Shown: piece after piece, positions 9,124-20,039 of the stretch
Layout of the letters: each line of letters starts with the position of its first letter
Position numbering within the stretch: position 1 is the stretch's first letter
Assembly (NCBI RefSeq): GCF_024498195.1
Contig: NZ_CP101824.1
Span: 1,302,001-1,366,000, forward strand
DNA length: 64,000 nucleotides
Source of the DNA: Halovivax cerinus
GTDB taxonomy: Archaea; Halobacteriota; Halobacteria; Halobacteriales; Natrialbaceae
Reading direction: 5' to 3'
Made by a program: the position numbers and the translations under genes
Notes under the pieces: model-generated
Seen by the model: only the letters and a program-made list of their open reading frames with translations
The model's database searches: none
Told to the model about the DNA's origin: nothing

Positions 9124-10368
9124 ATGCACGACTCCGAGCGGTCGACCGCGTTCGACACCCGCGCCGTGGCGGCGGGGGAGAAAGCGCTCGCCCACGAGGG
9201 CGGGTACGGCGACGCCGTCTCTCCGATCCACCTCGCGTCCACCTACGCTCTCGAGGAACTCGATCCGTCGATGGGTCTCGACGACGTCGATCCCGACGCG
9301 GGCCAGTACCTCTACGGGCGCCTCTCGAACCCGACGCGGCGGACCCTGGAGAACCGTCTCGCTGCACTCGAAGGCGGTGAGCACGCGATGGCGTTCGCCT
9401 CCGGCACGGCCGCGATCGCGGCTGTTGGGCTGTCGGTGCTTTCGCCCGGCGACCGTCTCGTCGCGTTCGAGGACCTCTACGCGGGCACGAAGCGGATGTT
9501 CACGGAACTCTTCGCCCGGCGCTTCGACGTCGAGGTGACGTTCGTCGACGCGACGGACACGGACGCGGTCGACGCGGCGATCGACGACCGGACGACACTC
9601 GTCTGGCTCGAGACGCCGACGAACCCGCTGATGCGCCTCTGCGACGTCTCCGCTATCGCCGACCTGGCCCACGAACACGGCGCGCTCGTCGGAGTCGACA
9701 ACACCTTCCTCAGCCCCTACTTCCAGCAACCCCTCGACCTGGGCGCCGACGTCGTCGCCCACAGCACGACGAAGTACATCAACGGGCACAGCGACTCGAT
9801 CGGCGGCGCCGTGATCACGGACGACGCGGCGCTGGCCGACGAGCTGGAACTGACCCAGCAGATCACCGCCGGCGGCGTGCTCTCGCCGTTCGACAGCTAC
9901 CTCACCCTCCGCGGCGTGAAGACCCTCCCGCTGCGAATGCGCCAGCACGAGTCGAACGCGATGGAACTCGCGGAATTCCTCGAGGGGCACCCCGCCGTCT
10001 CGGCCGTCCACTATCCCGGCCTCGAATCGCATCCCCAGCACGACCTCGCGTCCCGCCAGCAGTCGGGCTACGGCGGCGTCCTCTCGTTCGAACTGGCGGG
10101 CACGCAAGACGACGCGATCGCCTTCCTCGACGCGCTCTCGGAGATCACCCTCGCGGTGAGCCTCGGCGGCGTCGAGTCGCTGATCGAACTCCCCGCGGCG
10201 ATGACCCACGAACCGCTCGATCCCGCCCAGCGCGAGGCGATCGGAATCACGGACACGTTACTCAGACTCTCGGTCGGGATAGAGGACGTCGACGACCTCC
10301 GGGCCGATCTCGAACGCGGACTGGAGCGTGTTTCGGCGGTCGAATCAGTGGCGGGCGGTGACGACTGA
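9124..10368 (+). CDS. Cystathionine gamma-synthase/lyase family PLP enzyme
   Basis: A 414-residue enzyme of the Cys/Met metabolism PLP-dependent family. Landmarks are YGRLSNPTRRTLENRLAALE (substrate/cofactor arm), MAFASGTAAI, TLVWLETPTNPLM, GVDNTFLSPYFQQPL, and the lysine that binds PLP in AHSTTKYINGHSD, followed by the C-terminal LRLSVGIEDVDDL. It could catalyse cystathionine gamma-synthesis, gamma-lyase or O-acylhomoserine sulfhydrylation; sequence reading alone cannot decide. I chose the ATG at 9124 (MHDSERSTAFDTRAV); a GTG start nine bases earlier is also possible. It appears monocistronic. Confidence 0.93.
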   Translation: MHDSERSTAFDTRAVAAGEKALAHEGGYGDAVSPIHLASTYALEELDPSMGLDDVDPDAGQYLYGRLSNPTRRTLENRLAALEGGEHAMAFASGTAAIAAVGLSVLSPGDRLVAFEDLYAGTKRMFTELFARRFDVEVTFVDATDTDAVDAAIDDRTTLVWLETPTNPLMRLCDVSAIADLAHEHGALVGVDNTFLSPYFQQPLDLGADVVAHSTTKYINGHSDSIGGAVITDDAALADELELTQQITAGGVLSPFDSYLTLRGVKTLPLRMRQHESNAMELAEFLEGHPAVSAVHYPGLESHPQHDLASRQQSGYGGVLSFELAGTQDDAIAFLDALSEITLAVSLGGVESLIELPAAMTHEPLDPAQREAIGITDTLLRLSVGIEDVDDLRADLERGLERVSAVESVAGGDD

Positions 10369-10727
10369 ATCGACGCTCGAATCGTACGTACACGTCCCCG
10401 AGCGCACGACGATCGATTCTCACCGGACGTGCGGGTTCGCTCTCCGACACCGACCAGTGTGGATCCAGTAATCGGTGGCGACGGCTTCGATCTTCGGCGG
10501 CGTCCCTGTCACGACGGTACGGCTACCACACCGCGAGAGCAGTCGCCGGCTCCGTTTCACGCACAGTGTCGTTTTCGGATCTCGTCTCGGCCTTCGGATC
10601 AACTGGTCGCTCGTCTCGGCCCGGCTGAACTCGACACGAGGGTCGGACGGGACCCTATCACGACCACGCCTGTCGAATGAACGGACCCACAGAATAATGT
10701 TATTCGACAACGTGTGGCGAACGAACC
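10369..10727. other. Intergenic region, 359 bases, promoter only at its end
   Basis: No convincing gene is present. Short open frames exist on both strands, but their composition matches shadow reading. The only structure I can support is the AT-rich dyad just before the nhaC gene. Confidence 0.6.
10692..10705 (+). promoter_or_regulatory. TATA box/dyad of the NhaC antiporter gene
   Basis: GAATAATGTTATTC has perfect six-base arms around a two-base centre and lies 23-36 bases before the ATG at 10728. It most simply is the TATA region of a leaderless transcript; the dyad might also be an operator. Confidence 0.55.
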
Positions 10728-12440
10728 ATGACGACCGAAGCAACTGTCACGTCCGCGTACGGCGCGTGGTCGCTCGTTCCACCACTGCTCGCGATCGCCC
10801 TGGCGATCGTCACCAGGCGTGCGCTGCTGTCGTTGTTCGTCGGCGTCTGGGCCGGTGGCGTGGTCCTCGCGGCCGAACGAGCCGAGACGCTCGTCGACTG
10901 GGCCGCCGTGCCGTTCGTCGCCGTCGTCGAGGCGTTCGACTGGATAATCGGCTCGTTCGGCAACGACATGTTCCACGCCAAGATCGTCACGTTCACGTTC
11001 CTGCTGGGTGCCGGGATCGCACTGATGTGGCGCCTGGGCGGACCGATCGCCCTCGCGAACGCGGCGACGAACCGCGTCGACTCGCACAGACGCGTCGGCG
11101 TGGCCGCCTGGCTGCTCGGCCTTGTGTGGTTCTTCGACGACTACGCCAACACGGCCATCGTCGGCTCGGCGGTCAAGGACCTCGCCGACGAGATGCGGAT
11201 GTCCCGCGAGAAGCTCGCGTACATCCTCGACTCGACGGCGGCGCCCGTCGCGACCTTCGGCATATCGAGCTGGGTCGCCTACCAGGTCAGTCTCGTCAGA
11301 ACGGAGTACGCAAACATCGAGGGGGAGACGCCGTCGGCGTTCGCCACCTTCCTCTGGTCGATCCCGTTCAACGTGTACTGTCTCCTCGCGCTCGTGATGG
11401 TACTTATCGTCGTGCTCACGCGCCGGGACTTCGGGGAAATGCTCACGGCGGAGACGCGCGCCCAGCAAACGGGTAACCTCACGCGCGAAGACGCGACGCC
11501 GCTGCAGAGTATGAAGGAGGACCTCGGCGAGCCGATCCCCGACGACCCGAAACTGCGAATGTTTCTCGCGCCGATCGGCGTACTCGTGACGGTCGTCATC
11601 GTCGGCGCGGTTATCACCGGATTCAATGCCATCGACCCAGCGCCGTTGGACCTGTTTTCGGACGGCGACGTGCTCTTCGGTCTCATCGACCTCGACGTGC
11701 TCATGGACTTCCTCAACAACGTCGACTTCACGGGCGCGCTCGTCTGGGGGTCGTTCGGGATGGTGGTCACCGCGCTCGTGCTGGGACTGGCTGACGGTAC
11801 CTTCGACCTCGAAACGTCCATGGAGACCGTCCTCGATGGCTTCGGTATCATGCTCACCGCCGTCTCGATCCTCGTGCTCGCCTGGGGGATCGGGAGTGTC
11901 GCGGGGGCGCTCAATACCGGCGAGTACGTGACCGGGCTCACGGCCGACTTCATCACGCCGACGATGCTGCCGATCGTCGTCGTGCTCACGACCGCGGTCG
12001 TCGCGTTCTCCATCGGAACCTCCTGGGGGACGATGGCCATCATCACGCCGATCGCGATCCCGCTCGCCTACGAGATCGGCAACGGGTCGCCCGAGCTGCT
12101 GGCCGTCGCCGTCGGCGCCGTCTTCTCCGGCTCCATCTTCGGCGACCACTGCTCGCCCATCTCCGATACGACCATCCTCTCGTCGACGTTCGCCGGCTCC
12201 GACCACATCGACCACGTCCGCACGCAGATCTACTACGCGGTAACGGTCCTCGCCGCCGCCCTGGTCGTCTATTTGCTGTATGGGGTCACGGGCGTGACGC
12301 CGTTCCTGCTCGTCCCGCTCGGTGGGGCGATGCTCCTCGCGCTCGTCTACGGGCTCTCGGAACTGGACGCCCAGCGCAAGGGCGTGTCCGCTCAACCGTT
12401 CGTCGACATCGGGTCCACGGAATCGCCGAGTGACGATTGA
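10728..12440 (+). CDS. nhaC: NhaC family sodium/proton antiporter
   Basis: A 570-residue membrane protein with about eleven to twelve TM helices. The family landmarks are LVWFFDDYANTAIVGSAVKDL (about residues 129-150), TAAPVATFGISSWVAYQ, the late GTSWGTMAIITPIAIPLAY and AVFSGSIFGDHCSPISDTTILSS, where conserved acidic, histidine and serine residues line the ion path. A hydrophilic loop of about 45 residues follows near 225-270. It probably exports sodium in exchange for protons to keep cytoplasmic ion balance. It is monocistronic, with its own TATA element. Confidence 0.93.
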   Translation: MTTEATVTSAYGAWSLVPPLLAIALAIVTRRALLSLFVGVWAGGVVLAAERAETLVDWAAVPFVAVVEAFDWIIGSFGNDMFHAKIVTFTFLLGAGIALMWRLGGPIALANAATNRVDSHRRVGVAAWLLGLVWFFDDYANTAIVGSAVKDLADEMRMSREKLAYILDSTAAPVATFGISSWVAYQVSLVRTEYANIEGETPSAFATFLWSIPFNVYCLLALVMVLIVVLTRRDFGEMLTAETRAQQTGNLTREDATPLQSMKEDLGEPIPDDPKLRMFLAPIGVLVTVVIVGAVITGFNAIDPAPLDLFSDGDVLFGLIDLDVLMDFLNNVDFTGALVWGSFGMVVTALVLGLADGTFDLETSMETVLDGFGIMLTAVSILVLAWGIGSVAGALNTGEYVTGLTADFITPTMLPIVVVLTTAVVAFSIGTSWGTMAIITPIAIPLAYEIGNGSPELLAVAVGAVFSGSIFGDHCSPISDTTILSSTFAGSDHIDHVRTQIYYAVTVLAAALVVYLLYGVTGVTPFLLVPLGGAMLLALVYGLSELDAQRKGVSAQPFVDIGSTESPSDD

Positions 12441-12605
12441 GGCCGGCCGAACCGCTCCGCTCGATTATCGTCCCCGTGTGCGAGTAAACCGGCTCGGATC
12501 ACGCCGGTCGCGGCGGTCAACCGCTTTCGTTCAGCCCGTTCGTTCAGTCGATCAGGGTGTCCCTGTCGGACGGCGCTACGCTTGCATCTCGCTCGGTGGT
12601 GTCGG

Positions 12606-12683
12606 ATTTCGCTTTCACACGGTCGATTTCGCTTTCACACGGTCGGGTTCGAACGCGCGGTCGATTTCGTCGTACACGAATCG
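12606..12683. repeat. 20-base tandem repeat, two perfect and two degenerate copies
   Basis: ATTTCGCTTTCACACGGTCG occurs twice head to tail at 12606-12625 and 12626-12645 without mismatch. Two weaker copies follow to about 12683. The array sits in the 441-base gap between nhaC and the metal exporter. I see no gene in the rest of that gap. Confidence 0.85.
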
Positions 12684-12815
12684 ACGTGGACGCTTTGCCG
12701 GGTTCGCCGGATCTCGTACCGGAGCCGCTCGGTTTCGTGGTCTGCTCCGTTCACATTCAGACGAGTCGGTTGCCGGTCGCGCGTGCCGGGACCGAACTGT
12801 GGCTCCCTTGACGAA

Positions 12816-12824
12816 ATTTATTTA
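12816..12824 (+). promoter_or_regulatory. TATA box of the metal exporter gene
   Basis: The AT-rich AATTTATTTATG run at 12815-12826 is the only TATA-like element before the exporter. It predicts transcription start at about 12845-12850, inside the neighbouring dyad. Confidence 0.6.
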
Positions 12825-12834
12825 TGCCACGATG

Positions 12835-12861
12835 CTAATCTGAGAATTAGATGCGTCTAAT
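12835..12861. promoter_or_regulatory. Overlapping inverted repeats: probable metal-regulator operator
   Basis: ATTAGATGCGTCTAAT (12846-12861) has perfect six-base arms. CTAATCTGAGAATTAG (12835-12850) is a second, overlapping dyad with arms CTAAT/ATTAG. The pair begins about 12 bases after the TATA box and covers the expected transcription start, so a bound repressor would block transcription. The shape resembles DtxR/MntR/SirR-type sites in general; the regulator itself is not in this window. Confidence 0.6.
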
Positions 12862-12881
12862 CTACCCCGCTCGCCACCGAG

Positions 12882-14117
12882 GTGATACTCGTGGCTGACC
12901 TGCAGTCGATCCTCTTCGCGTCGCTCCGGGACGGCTACGTCCAGGTGAGCGTCTTCGTCGCGGTCACGGTGTTGCTGTTCGGCCTGGTCCAGTATCGGAC
13001 GAACGGTGCCTTGCTCCGCGCGCTCGAGGAAAACGAGCGGTTGCAACCGCTCTTCGGCGGGCTGCTCGGACTGACGCCCGGTTGTGGGGGTGCGATCGTC
13101 GTCATGCCGCTGTACGTCCGCGGGTCGGTCAGCTTCGGCACCGTCGTTGCTACGCTCGGCGCGACGGCCGGCGACTCTGCGTTCGTCATCCTGGCGCTGG
13201 CACCCGAGGCCGCGTTGTACGCCTACGGTATCGCCCTCGCCGCCTCGGTGGCGACGGGGTACCTCGTCGACTCGTACGGTATCGGCGTCGCCCGGGTCGA
13301 CGCGGCCGTCTCGCGCGTTTCGCCCACCGCGACGACCGACGGAGGCACCGTCGTCAACAGCCGCGTCGGGCCGAATCCGACTCACGAGTACCCGTCCGGG
13401 TCGCCGACGCACTCCCACGAGGCCGGTCCGGATCGCTCCTCGAAGATCCTCACGCCGCTTTCTCACGCCGCCCACGTGGCCTGGTGGGTGACGGCCGCCG
13501 GCGGGCTCGTCCTCGGTACGATGTACCTCCTTCGTGGCGGCCCCGAGGTCGCGCTGACCGTCGGCGTGGGCTTCGACGGAGCGTTCACCGTCTTCGGGCT
13601 CGCGGGCGCTGTGCTCTCGCTGTACCTCTACGGCGTCGGACGTCACTACGTCGGCGAGGGGCAGGTCGCTCGCGCCCGCGACTCGTTCTCGTCGCTCTAC
13701 GACACAGCCACCCACGCGGCGATGGAGACCAGCTTCGTCACCGTCTGGGTATTCGCCGCGTTCCTCGCCTACGAGTACGGCGTCGTCCTCACGGGCCTCG
13801 ACGTCTCCGCCATCGCTGCCGGTGCCGGCGTACTCGCGCCGATCGGCGGCGTCGCGGTCGGCCTGATCCCCGGCTGCGGCCCGCAGATCCTGCTCGCCAG
13901 CGTCTACGCCGAGGGCGGCCTGCCGTTCTCCGCGCTCGCGTCCAACGCCGTCGCCCAGGACGGCGACGCGCTGTTCCCGCTGCTCGCGATCGATCCGAAG
14001 GCCGCGATCGTCGCGACGATCTACAACGCCCTCCCGGCGCTCGTCGTCGGCGTGGCGCTGTTCTTCCTCTGGGAACCCGTCTTCGGCATGCCCGAGTTCG
14101 GCTTCGGCGTGGCGTGA
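12882..14117 (+). CDS. Ten-TM heavy-metal exporter (ArsP_2-type; putative manganese/arsenic efflux)
   Basis: A 411-residue membrane protein in two homologous halves, each with a PGCG motif in a membrane segment: GLTPGCGGAIVVMPLY (about residues 64-79) and LIPGCGPQILLASVYAEGG (about 327-345). A histidine-containing hydrophilic linker at 140-190 joins the halves. This matches the putative ten-TM heavy-metal exporter family (Pfam ArsP_2), variously named manganese or arsenic efflux. The start is uncertain: GTG at 12882 or GTG at 12891. The dyad over the promoter suggests metal-dependent repression, which fits an exporter of Mn(II) or a similar ion. Confidence 0.8.
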   Translation: MILVADLQSILFASLRDGYVQVSVFVAVTVLLFGLVQYRTNGALLRALEENERLQPLFGGLLGLTPGCGGAIVVMPLYVRGSVSFGTVVATLGATAGDSAFVILALAPEAALYAYGIALAASVATGYLVDSYGIGVARVDAAVSRVSPTATTDGGTVVNSRVGPNPTHEYPSGSPTHSHEAGPDRSSKILTPLSHAAHVAWWVTAAGGLVLGTMYLLRGGPEVALTVGVGFDGAFTVFGLAGAVLSLYLYGVGRHYVGEGQVARARDSFSSLYDTATHAAMETSFVTVWVFAAFLAYEYGVVLTGLDVSAIAAGAGVLAPIGGVAVGLIPGCGPQILLASVYAEGGLPFSALASNAVAQDGDALFPLLAIDPKAAIVATIYNALPALVVGVALFFLWEPVFGMPEFGFGVA

Positions 14118-14143
14118 GGACCGTCCGTATCTGATCGTCGACG

Positions 14144-14578
14144 TCAGTTCGGATCGTACGGGTTCGTCGCCGTTTCGAGCCGGTAGACATCCTCGGCGAC
14201 ATCGAAGTCGTCGTCGAACGCGTAGAGGTAGCCGAGTCCCTCCGTTTGCATGTACGCAACGATACAGGCGTCGAAGAAAGAGAGCGGTTCGTATTGGCGG
14301 AAGAATGCTTTCCCCGTCGCGAGAGCGTCGGAACTGAGCGAGTCGATGTGGAAGCGGGCGTTTTCTTCGATCCGATCGAGGAGATCGACGGCGGCGTCGT
14401 GGCCGGCGTGAGTCCCGAGGCCGTTGAGCGTCTCCGCGAGCACGTAGTCGATGACGACCGCCTCCGGCAGCGAGCCATCGTCGATGCCCGCGAGTATCGG
14501 GAGCCCGGGCTCGTGAGCGGCATCCTTTCGATAGGCCGCTGCGTAGAGGACCGACGTATCGACGAGTGCACGGGGCAT
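14144..14578 (-). CDS. vapC: PIN-domain ribonuclease, VapC-type toxin
   Basis: A 144-residue PIN domain. The first metal-binding aspartate is in ALVDTSVLYAA (residue 7), a glutamate is in YVLAETLNGL, the third acid in LSFFDACIVAYM and the fourth in LYAFDDDFD. All four acidic positions of the active site are therefore present and the nuclease is probably functional. VapC toxins cut RNA, often tRNA or rRNA, when freed from their antitoxin. The ATG follows the antitoxin stop codon directly with no spacer, the usual order antitoxin then toxin. Confidence 0.9.
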   Translation of the reverse strand: MPRALVDTSVLYAAAYRKDAAHEPGLPILAGIDDGSLPEAVVIDYVLAETLNGLGTHAGHDAAVDLLDRIEENARFHIDSLSSDALATGKAFFRQYEPLSFFDACIVAYMQTEGLGYLYAFDDDFDVAEDVYRLETATNPYDPN

Positions 14579-14830
14579 TTACTCGCTGTCCACGCCCCAG
14601 GCGTCGTGGTCGTTCGTCACGTCAGTCGTCTCCTCGCCGGCGTAGCCGTCGAAGTCGGCGAACGTACCCGCTCGCTGCTGGACGACCTCGACCCGAACGC
14701 TCCCGTCGGCTTCGAGGTGCCACCGGAGGTGGTCGCCGTCGTCGATGTCGAGTTCACGGCGAATTCGGGCGGGAATGTTCGCCTGGTTCCCCGACACCTT
14801 GCTTTCGGCGTCGACTCCCTCGCTGCTCAT
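14579..14830 (-). CDS. vapB: AbrB/MazE-type antitoxin of the VapBC pair
   Basis: An 83-residue protein. The N-terminal 45 residues form a swapped-hairpin AbrB domain (KVSGNQANIPARIRRELDIDDGDHLRWHLE), which binds DNA and would autoregulate the operon. The acidic C-terminal tail (EETTDVTNDHDAWGVDSE) would plug the VapC active site. I chose the ATG at 14830; the longer upstream frame reads through the promoter dyad. It is adjacent to vapC with no gap. Confidence 0.88.
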   Translation of the reverse strand: MSSEGVDAESKVSGNQANIPARIRRELDIDDGDHLRWHLEADGSVRVEVVQQRAGTFADFDGYAGEETTDVTNDHDAWGVDSE

Positions 14831-14851
14831 ACGTCCCGATTGGCTCCCTGT

Positions 14852-14880
14852 CGGTAAAAGGCTAGTGTGTCGATACACTA
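14852..14880 (-). promoter_or_regulatory. TATA box and operator dyad of vapBC
   Basis: CCTTTTACC on the minus strand (14852-14860) lies 22-30 bases before the antitoxin start. Immediately upstream is a dyad, TAGTGT-GTCGAT-ACACTA (14863-14880), overlapping the expected BRE. Its position suits AbrB-type antitoxin autorepression. Confidence 0.55.
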
Positions 14881-15151
14881 CCATCAGTCCGCAAACTCGT
14901 CCTCGGTATGTCTGAGAGTCGTCGCCGCGAGTAATATCCCTCCCTGTCGTCAAATCTCACACAATCCTCGAGCCCTTCGCTGGACCCCGCGTAAAGACGA
15001 CTCTCGCAATCTGTGTGTGGGTAAGCAGTAACACTAGTCTTCTAATCGACGTGATGTTCCCGGAGTTAGAATCGCGTTCCTCGACGATACCCTCCCCCGC
15101 TCGAAGGAAACCGTGATGGGCTGGCTGTCGCGGTCGAGTACAGTGTTGCAT

Positions 15152-15324
15152 CCGCGAGCGCCGCCGGCGCTCGCGGCCTCCTCGCGAGCGAAGCGAGTGA
15201 GGGCTCGGAAGAGCTTGCTCTTCCGGTGTTTTTCATCGAAGTTTTTGCGCCGAGCGAGTTGCGGGCCGTTGTCCGCAACTGAATCCGTGGCGGCAGAGCC
15301 GCCACGCGGTGCGCGTTGCGCACC
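15152..15324. other. Cluster of five tight hairpins downstream of uvrB
   Basis: The 531-base gap between vapB and uvrB contains five strong inverted repeats in 173 bases. They are 15152-15176 (11-base stem, 3-base loop), 15206-15225 (9-base stem, 2-base loop), 15257-15280 (8-base stem), 15287-15305 (8-base stem, 3-base loop) and 15308-15324 (7-base stem, 3-base loop). No protein frame is convincing. It could be a structured 3' UTR of uvrB, a small RNA or a mobile palindromic element. Confidence 0.7.
15206..15234 (+). terminator. Hairpin plus T-tract on the plus strand
   Basis: The 9-base-stem hairpin CGGAAGAGC/GCTCTTCCG is followed by GGTGTTTTTC, and a second T-run follows at about 15241. 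In form it is an intrinsic terminator, though no plus-strand gene precedes it. This suggests a plus-strand transcript in the gap or a bidirectional barrier. Confidence 0.35.
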
Positions 15325-15329
15325 CGAGG

Positions 15330-15356
15330 CGTAAAAAGTTCGGCGGGAAAAAGTTC
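15330..15356 (-). terminator. Double T-tract terminator of uvrB
   Basis: Just past the uvrB stop, the minus strand carries two CTTTTT tracts inside a direct repeat (AAAAAGTTCGG twice on the plus strand, from about 15334 and 15350). U-rich tracts are the standard archaeal termination signal. Confidence 0.5.
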
Positions 15357-15361
15357 GGTTC

Positions 15362-17428
<2,067 letters not shown>

Positions 17429-17485
17429 CACGCTAGCCTGGGTCCGGACGCACTTGAGCGACACGCACGAGGTCGGAGGCGGATC

Positions 17486-17595
17486 GGGACCGTCGAACGG
17501 ACGAGCGCGCGGGCGCCATGGGGACCGTCGAACGGACGAGCAGCGGCGCAATGGAGCACCGTCGTTTCGACGGGCGCGCGGTCGGACGTTGGATC
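17486..17595. repeat. 35-base tandem repeat upstream of uvrB
   Basis: Two near-identical copies starting with GGGACCGTCGAACGGACGAG lie at 17486 and 17521, 35 bases apart. A third degenerate copy (CACCGTCGTTTCGACGGGCG) follows at about 17556. The array occupies the divergent interval between uvrB and the CoA-transferase gene. No SOS-like box is recognisable. Confidence 0.75.
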
Positions 17596-17679
17596 GGGTG
17601 GTGAGACGACGCGCGCCAGCGGCCCTCCGCTCCTGATAGGAACGCTTTTGCCCGGCTGTACGCACCGTCAAACCATCAC

Positions 17680-18897
17680 ATGGATGGCGGTGGCCGCATA
17701 CTGGATGGCGTGACGGTGATCGATCTGTCGACGTTCGTCACGGGCGGGTTCTGCTCGCTGATGCTCGCGAATCAGGGGGCGGAGGTCATCAAAGTCGAAC
17801 GGCCCGGCGTCGGCGACGACATTCGCCACTCGGGTCCGCCGTTCGTCGACGGCGAGTCGCCGTACTACTGGACGGTCAACTACGGGAAGAAGAGCGTCGA
17901 ACTCGACCTCAAGACGGACGCTGGACTCGAGGCGCTGTACGACCTCGCGGGCGAAGCCGACGTCTTCCTCCAGAACTTCCGGCCCGGGACGGCCGAGCGT
18001 CTGGGCGTCGACGAGGAGTCGATCCGCTCGCACACCGACGACGTGATCTACTGTGCGATTTCGGCGTTCGGCCAGACCGGCCCCTGGCGCGAGCGACCCG
18101 GCTACGACCTGCTCGTCCAGGGGATGGGCGGAATCATGAGCGTCACCGGCGAACCGGACGGCCGGCCCGTCAAAGTCGGCCTCCCGACGACCGACCTGAT
18201 AACGGGTATGTGGGCGGCGTTCGGCGTCGTGACCGCCCTCTTCCGGCGCGAACGAACCGGCGAGGGCGAGTACCTCGAACTCGGCATGCTCGACGCGGTG
18301 CTCCCGTGGCTCACGAAGCAGGCCGGCAAGACGTTCGCCGGCGAGTCGCCGACCCGGATGGGAACGAAGGATCCCGTCCTCGCGCCGTACCAGACCTTCG
18401 AGACGGCCGACGGGCACCTGAACGTCGCGTGTCTCAACGACCGGCTCTGGGACCGCCTCTGCGTCGCGCTCGACCGCGACGACCTCGCCACCGACGACCG
18501 GTTCGCGACGAACGCCGACCGCGTCGAGCACATGGACGCCCTCGAAACCGAACTCGAGGCGACGTTCCGTGAGCGGACCACCGACGAGTGGATGACGGTC
18601 CTCGTCGACGAGGCCGGCGTTCCCGCCGGTCCCGTCTTCGAGGTCGAGGACGCGCTGGCGAACGAACAGACCGAGGCGCGGGGGACGGTGAGGACGATCG
18701 ACGACCCCGACCGGGGCGAGATTCCGGTGATCGAACACCCGATCCGGTACGGCCGCGCGGAGAGCGGGTTCGAGTCGCCGCCGCCGGAACTCGGCGAGCA
18801 CACCCGGAGCGTCTTCGGCTCACTCGGCTACGACGACCGCGACCTGGACGAACTCGCCCGGAGAGGTGCGTTCGGTGAGCGGGGTGACGACGCGTGA
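17680..18897 (+). CDS. CaiB/BaiF family (class III) CoA-transferase
   Basis: A 405-residue enzyme of the family III CoA-transferases. Landmarks are the N-terminal [92 protein letters not shown] and RVEHMDALE. The usual catalytic aspartate region is expected in the DLLVQG segment. It transfers CoA between carboxylic acids or activates racemisation; the acid is unknown. Its stop overlaps the thiolase start by four bases, so it leads a three-gene operon acting on acyl-CoA. Confidence 0.92.
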   Translation: MDGGGRILDGVTVIDLSTFVTGGFCSLMLANQGAEVIKVERPGVGDDIRHSGPPFVDGESPYYWTVNYGKKSVELDLKTDAGLEALYDLAGEADVFLQNFRPGTAERLGVDEESIRSHTDDVIYCAISAFGQTGPWRERPGYDLLVQGMGGIMSVTGEPDGRPVKVGLPTTDLITGMWAAFGVVTALFRRERTGEGEYLELGMLDAVLPWLTKQAGKTFAGESPTRMGTKDPVLAPYQTFETADGHLNVACLNDRLWDRLCVALDRDDLATDDRFATNADRVEHMDALETELEATFRERTTDEWMTVLVDEAGVPAGPVFEVEDALANEQTEARGTVRTIDDPDRGEIPVIEHPIRYGRAESGFESPPPELGEHTRSVFGSLGYDDRDLDELARRGAFGERGDDA

Positions 18898-20039
18898 CCG
18901 CCATCCCACACGTCGCCGGCGTCGGCATGACGCCGTTCGAATCCGAGAGCGGCGACGGTGGCGTCGCGCTGGCCGAGCGAGCGGCCAGGCGAGCCATCGA
19001 CGACGCGGATGTCCAACCCGACTCGATCGACTCGGTGCACGTCGCCAACATGGCGGCCGAAGCGTTCGAAGCGCGCACGGGCATCCAGAACGCCCTCTGT
19101 GGCGCCCTCGGCATCGAGGGGGCGGTCGCCGACCGCGTCGAGAACACCAGCGCGAGCGGCGCCAGCGCCGTCCTTCGCGGCGTCGACGCGATCCGCACCG
19201 GCCGAGCGGACCGCGTGCTCGTCGTCGGCGTCGAGATCATGTCGCGATCGGATCGGGACGACACGACCGAGATCATCAGTCGGCTCGTCCACGACCGTGA
19301 GTACGCCCAGGGTGTCACGCTTCCGTCGTTCGCCGGCCTGGCGGCCGATCGCTACCTCGACGTCTACGACGCAGATCCGGACGCGCTCGCCGCCGTCGCC
19401 GTCAAGAACCACCGGAACGCACTCTACAACCCCTTCGCGCAGTTCCAGAAGCGGATCACCCGCGAGGAGGCACGAACGTCGCCGCCGGTCGCGGAACCGC
19501 TGCGACTGTACGACTGTTGCCCGACCAGCGACGGCGCCGCGGCACTCGTGCTCGACGCCAACGAGGGGCCGGTCCGCGTCGCCGGTATCGCCGGCGCGAC
19601 GGGGACGCACGCGGTCGCCGAGCGGTCGGATCCCCTCGAGATCGCGAGCGTCGCTGACGCGGGCGCGCGGGCGATGACCGCCGCCGGCGTCGACCACGAC
19701 GAGATCGACGTGGCCTGCATTCACGACGCGTTCACCATCCTCGAGTTGCTCGAACTGGAGGAACTCGGGTTCGTCGATCGCGGGACCGCCTGGCGGGCGA
19801 CCCTCGACGGGCAAACCGACCTGGACGGTGACCTGCCCGTCAACCCCGGCGGCGGCCTCAAGGCTCGCGGCCACCCACTCGGGGCGACCGGAATCTCTCA
19901 GCTCGTCGAACTCGTCTGGCAGCTCCGCGGGGACGTACCGGGCGACCGGGACCCCGTCGCGAACGCAGAGGTCGGTCTGGCGCTCAACGTCGCCGGCTTC
20001 GGCAACAACGCGATCTGTACGATCGTGGAGGGAGCATGA
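18894..20039 (+). CDS. Thiolase family protein (SCP2-thiolase-like)
   Basis: A 381-residue thiolase-fold protein starting with GTG. The nucleophile region is SASGASAVLRGVDAI instead of the classic Cys-centred motif. The substrate loop YDCCPTSDGAAALVLD, the histidine motif CIHDAFTILELLELEELG and the C-terminal VNPGGGLKARGHPLGATGISQ are typical of non-canonical archaeal thiolases. These pair with a small DUF35 protein, as in acetoacetyl-CoA thiolase/HMG-CoA synthase complexes. Coupling by ATGA overlaps on both sides argues for a physical complex with the next gene product. Substrate unknown. Confidence 0.88.
   Translation: MTAIPHVAGVGMTPFESESGDGGVALAERAARRAIDDADVQPDSIDSVHVANMAAEAFEARTGIQNALCGALGIEGAVADRVENTSASGASAVLRGVDAIRTGRADRVLVVGVEIMSRSDRDDTTEIISRLVHDREYAQGVTLPSFAGLAADRYLDVYDADPDALAAVAVKNHRNALYNPFAQFQKRITREEARTSPPVAEPLRLYDCCPTSDGAAALVLDANEGPVRVAGIAGATGTHAVAERSDPLEIASVADAGARAMTAAGVDHDEIDVACIHDAFTILELLELEELGFVDRGTAWRATLDGQTDLDGDLPVNPGGGLKARGHPLGATGISQLVELVWQLRGDVPGDRDPVANAEVGLALNVAGFGNNAICTIVEGA

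Noticed and set aside
10599-12395. A 598-residue minus-strand frame opposite nhaC.
   Set aside because: It is a hydrophilic antisense shadow; the plus frame has full NhaC motifs.
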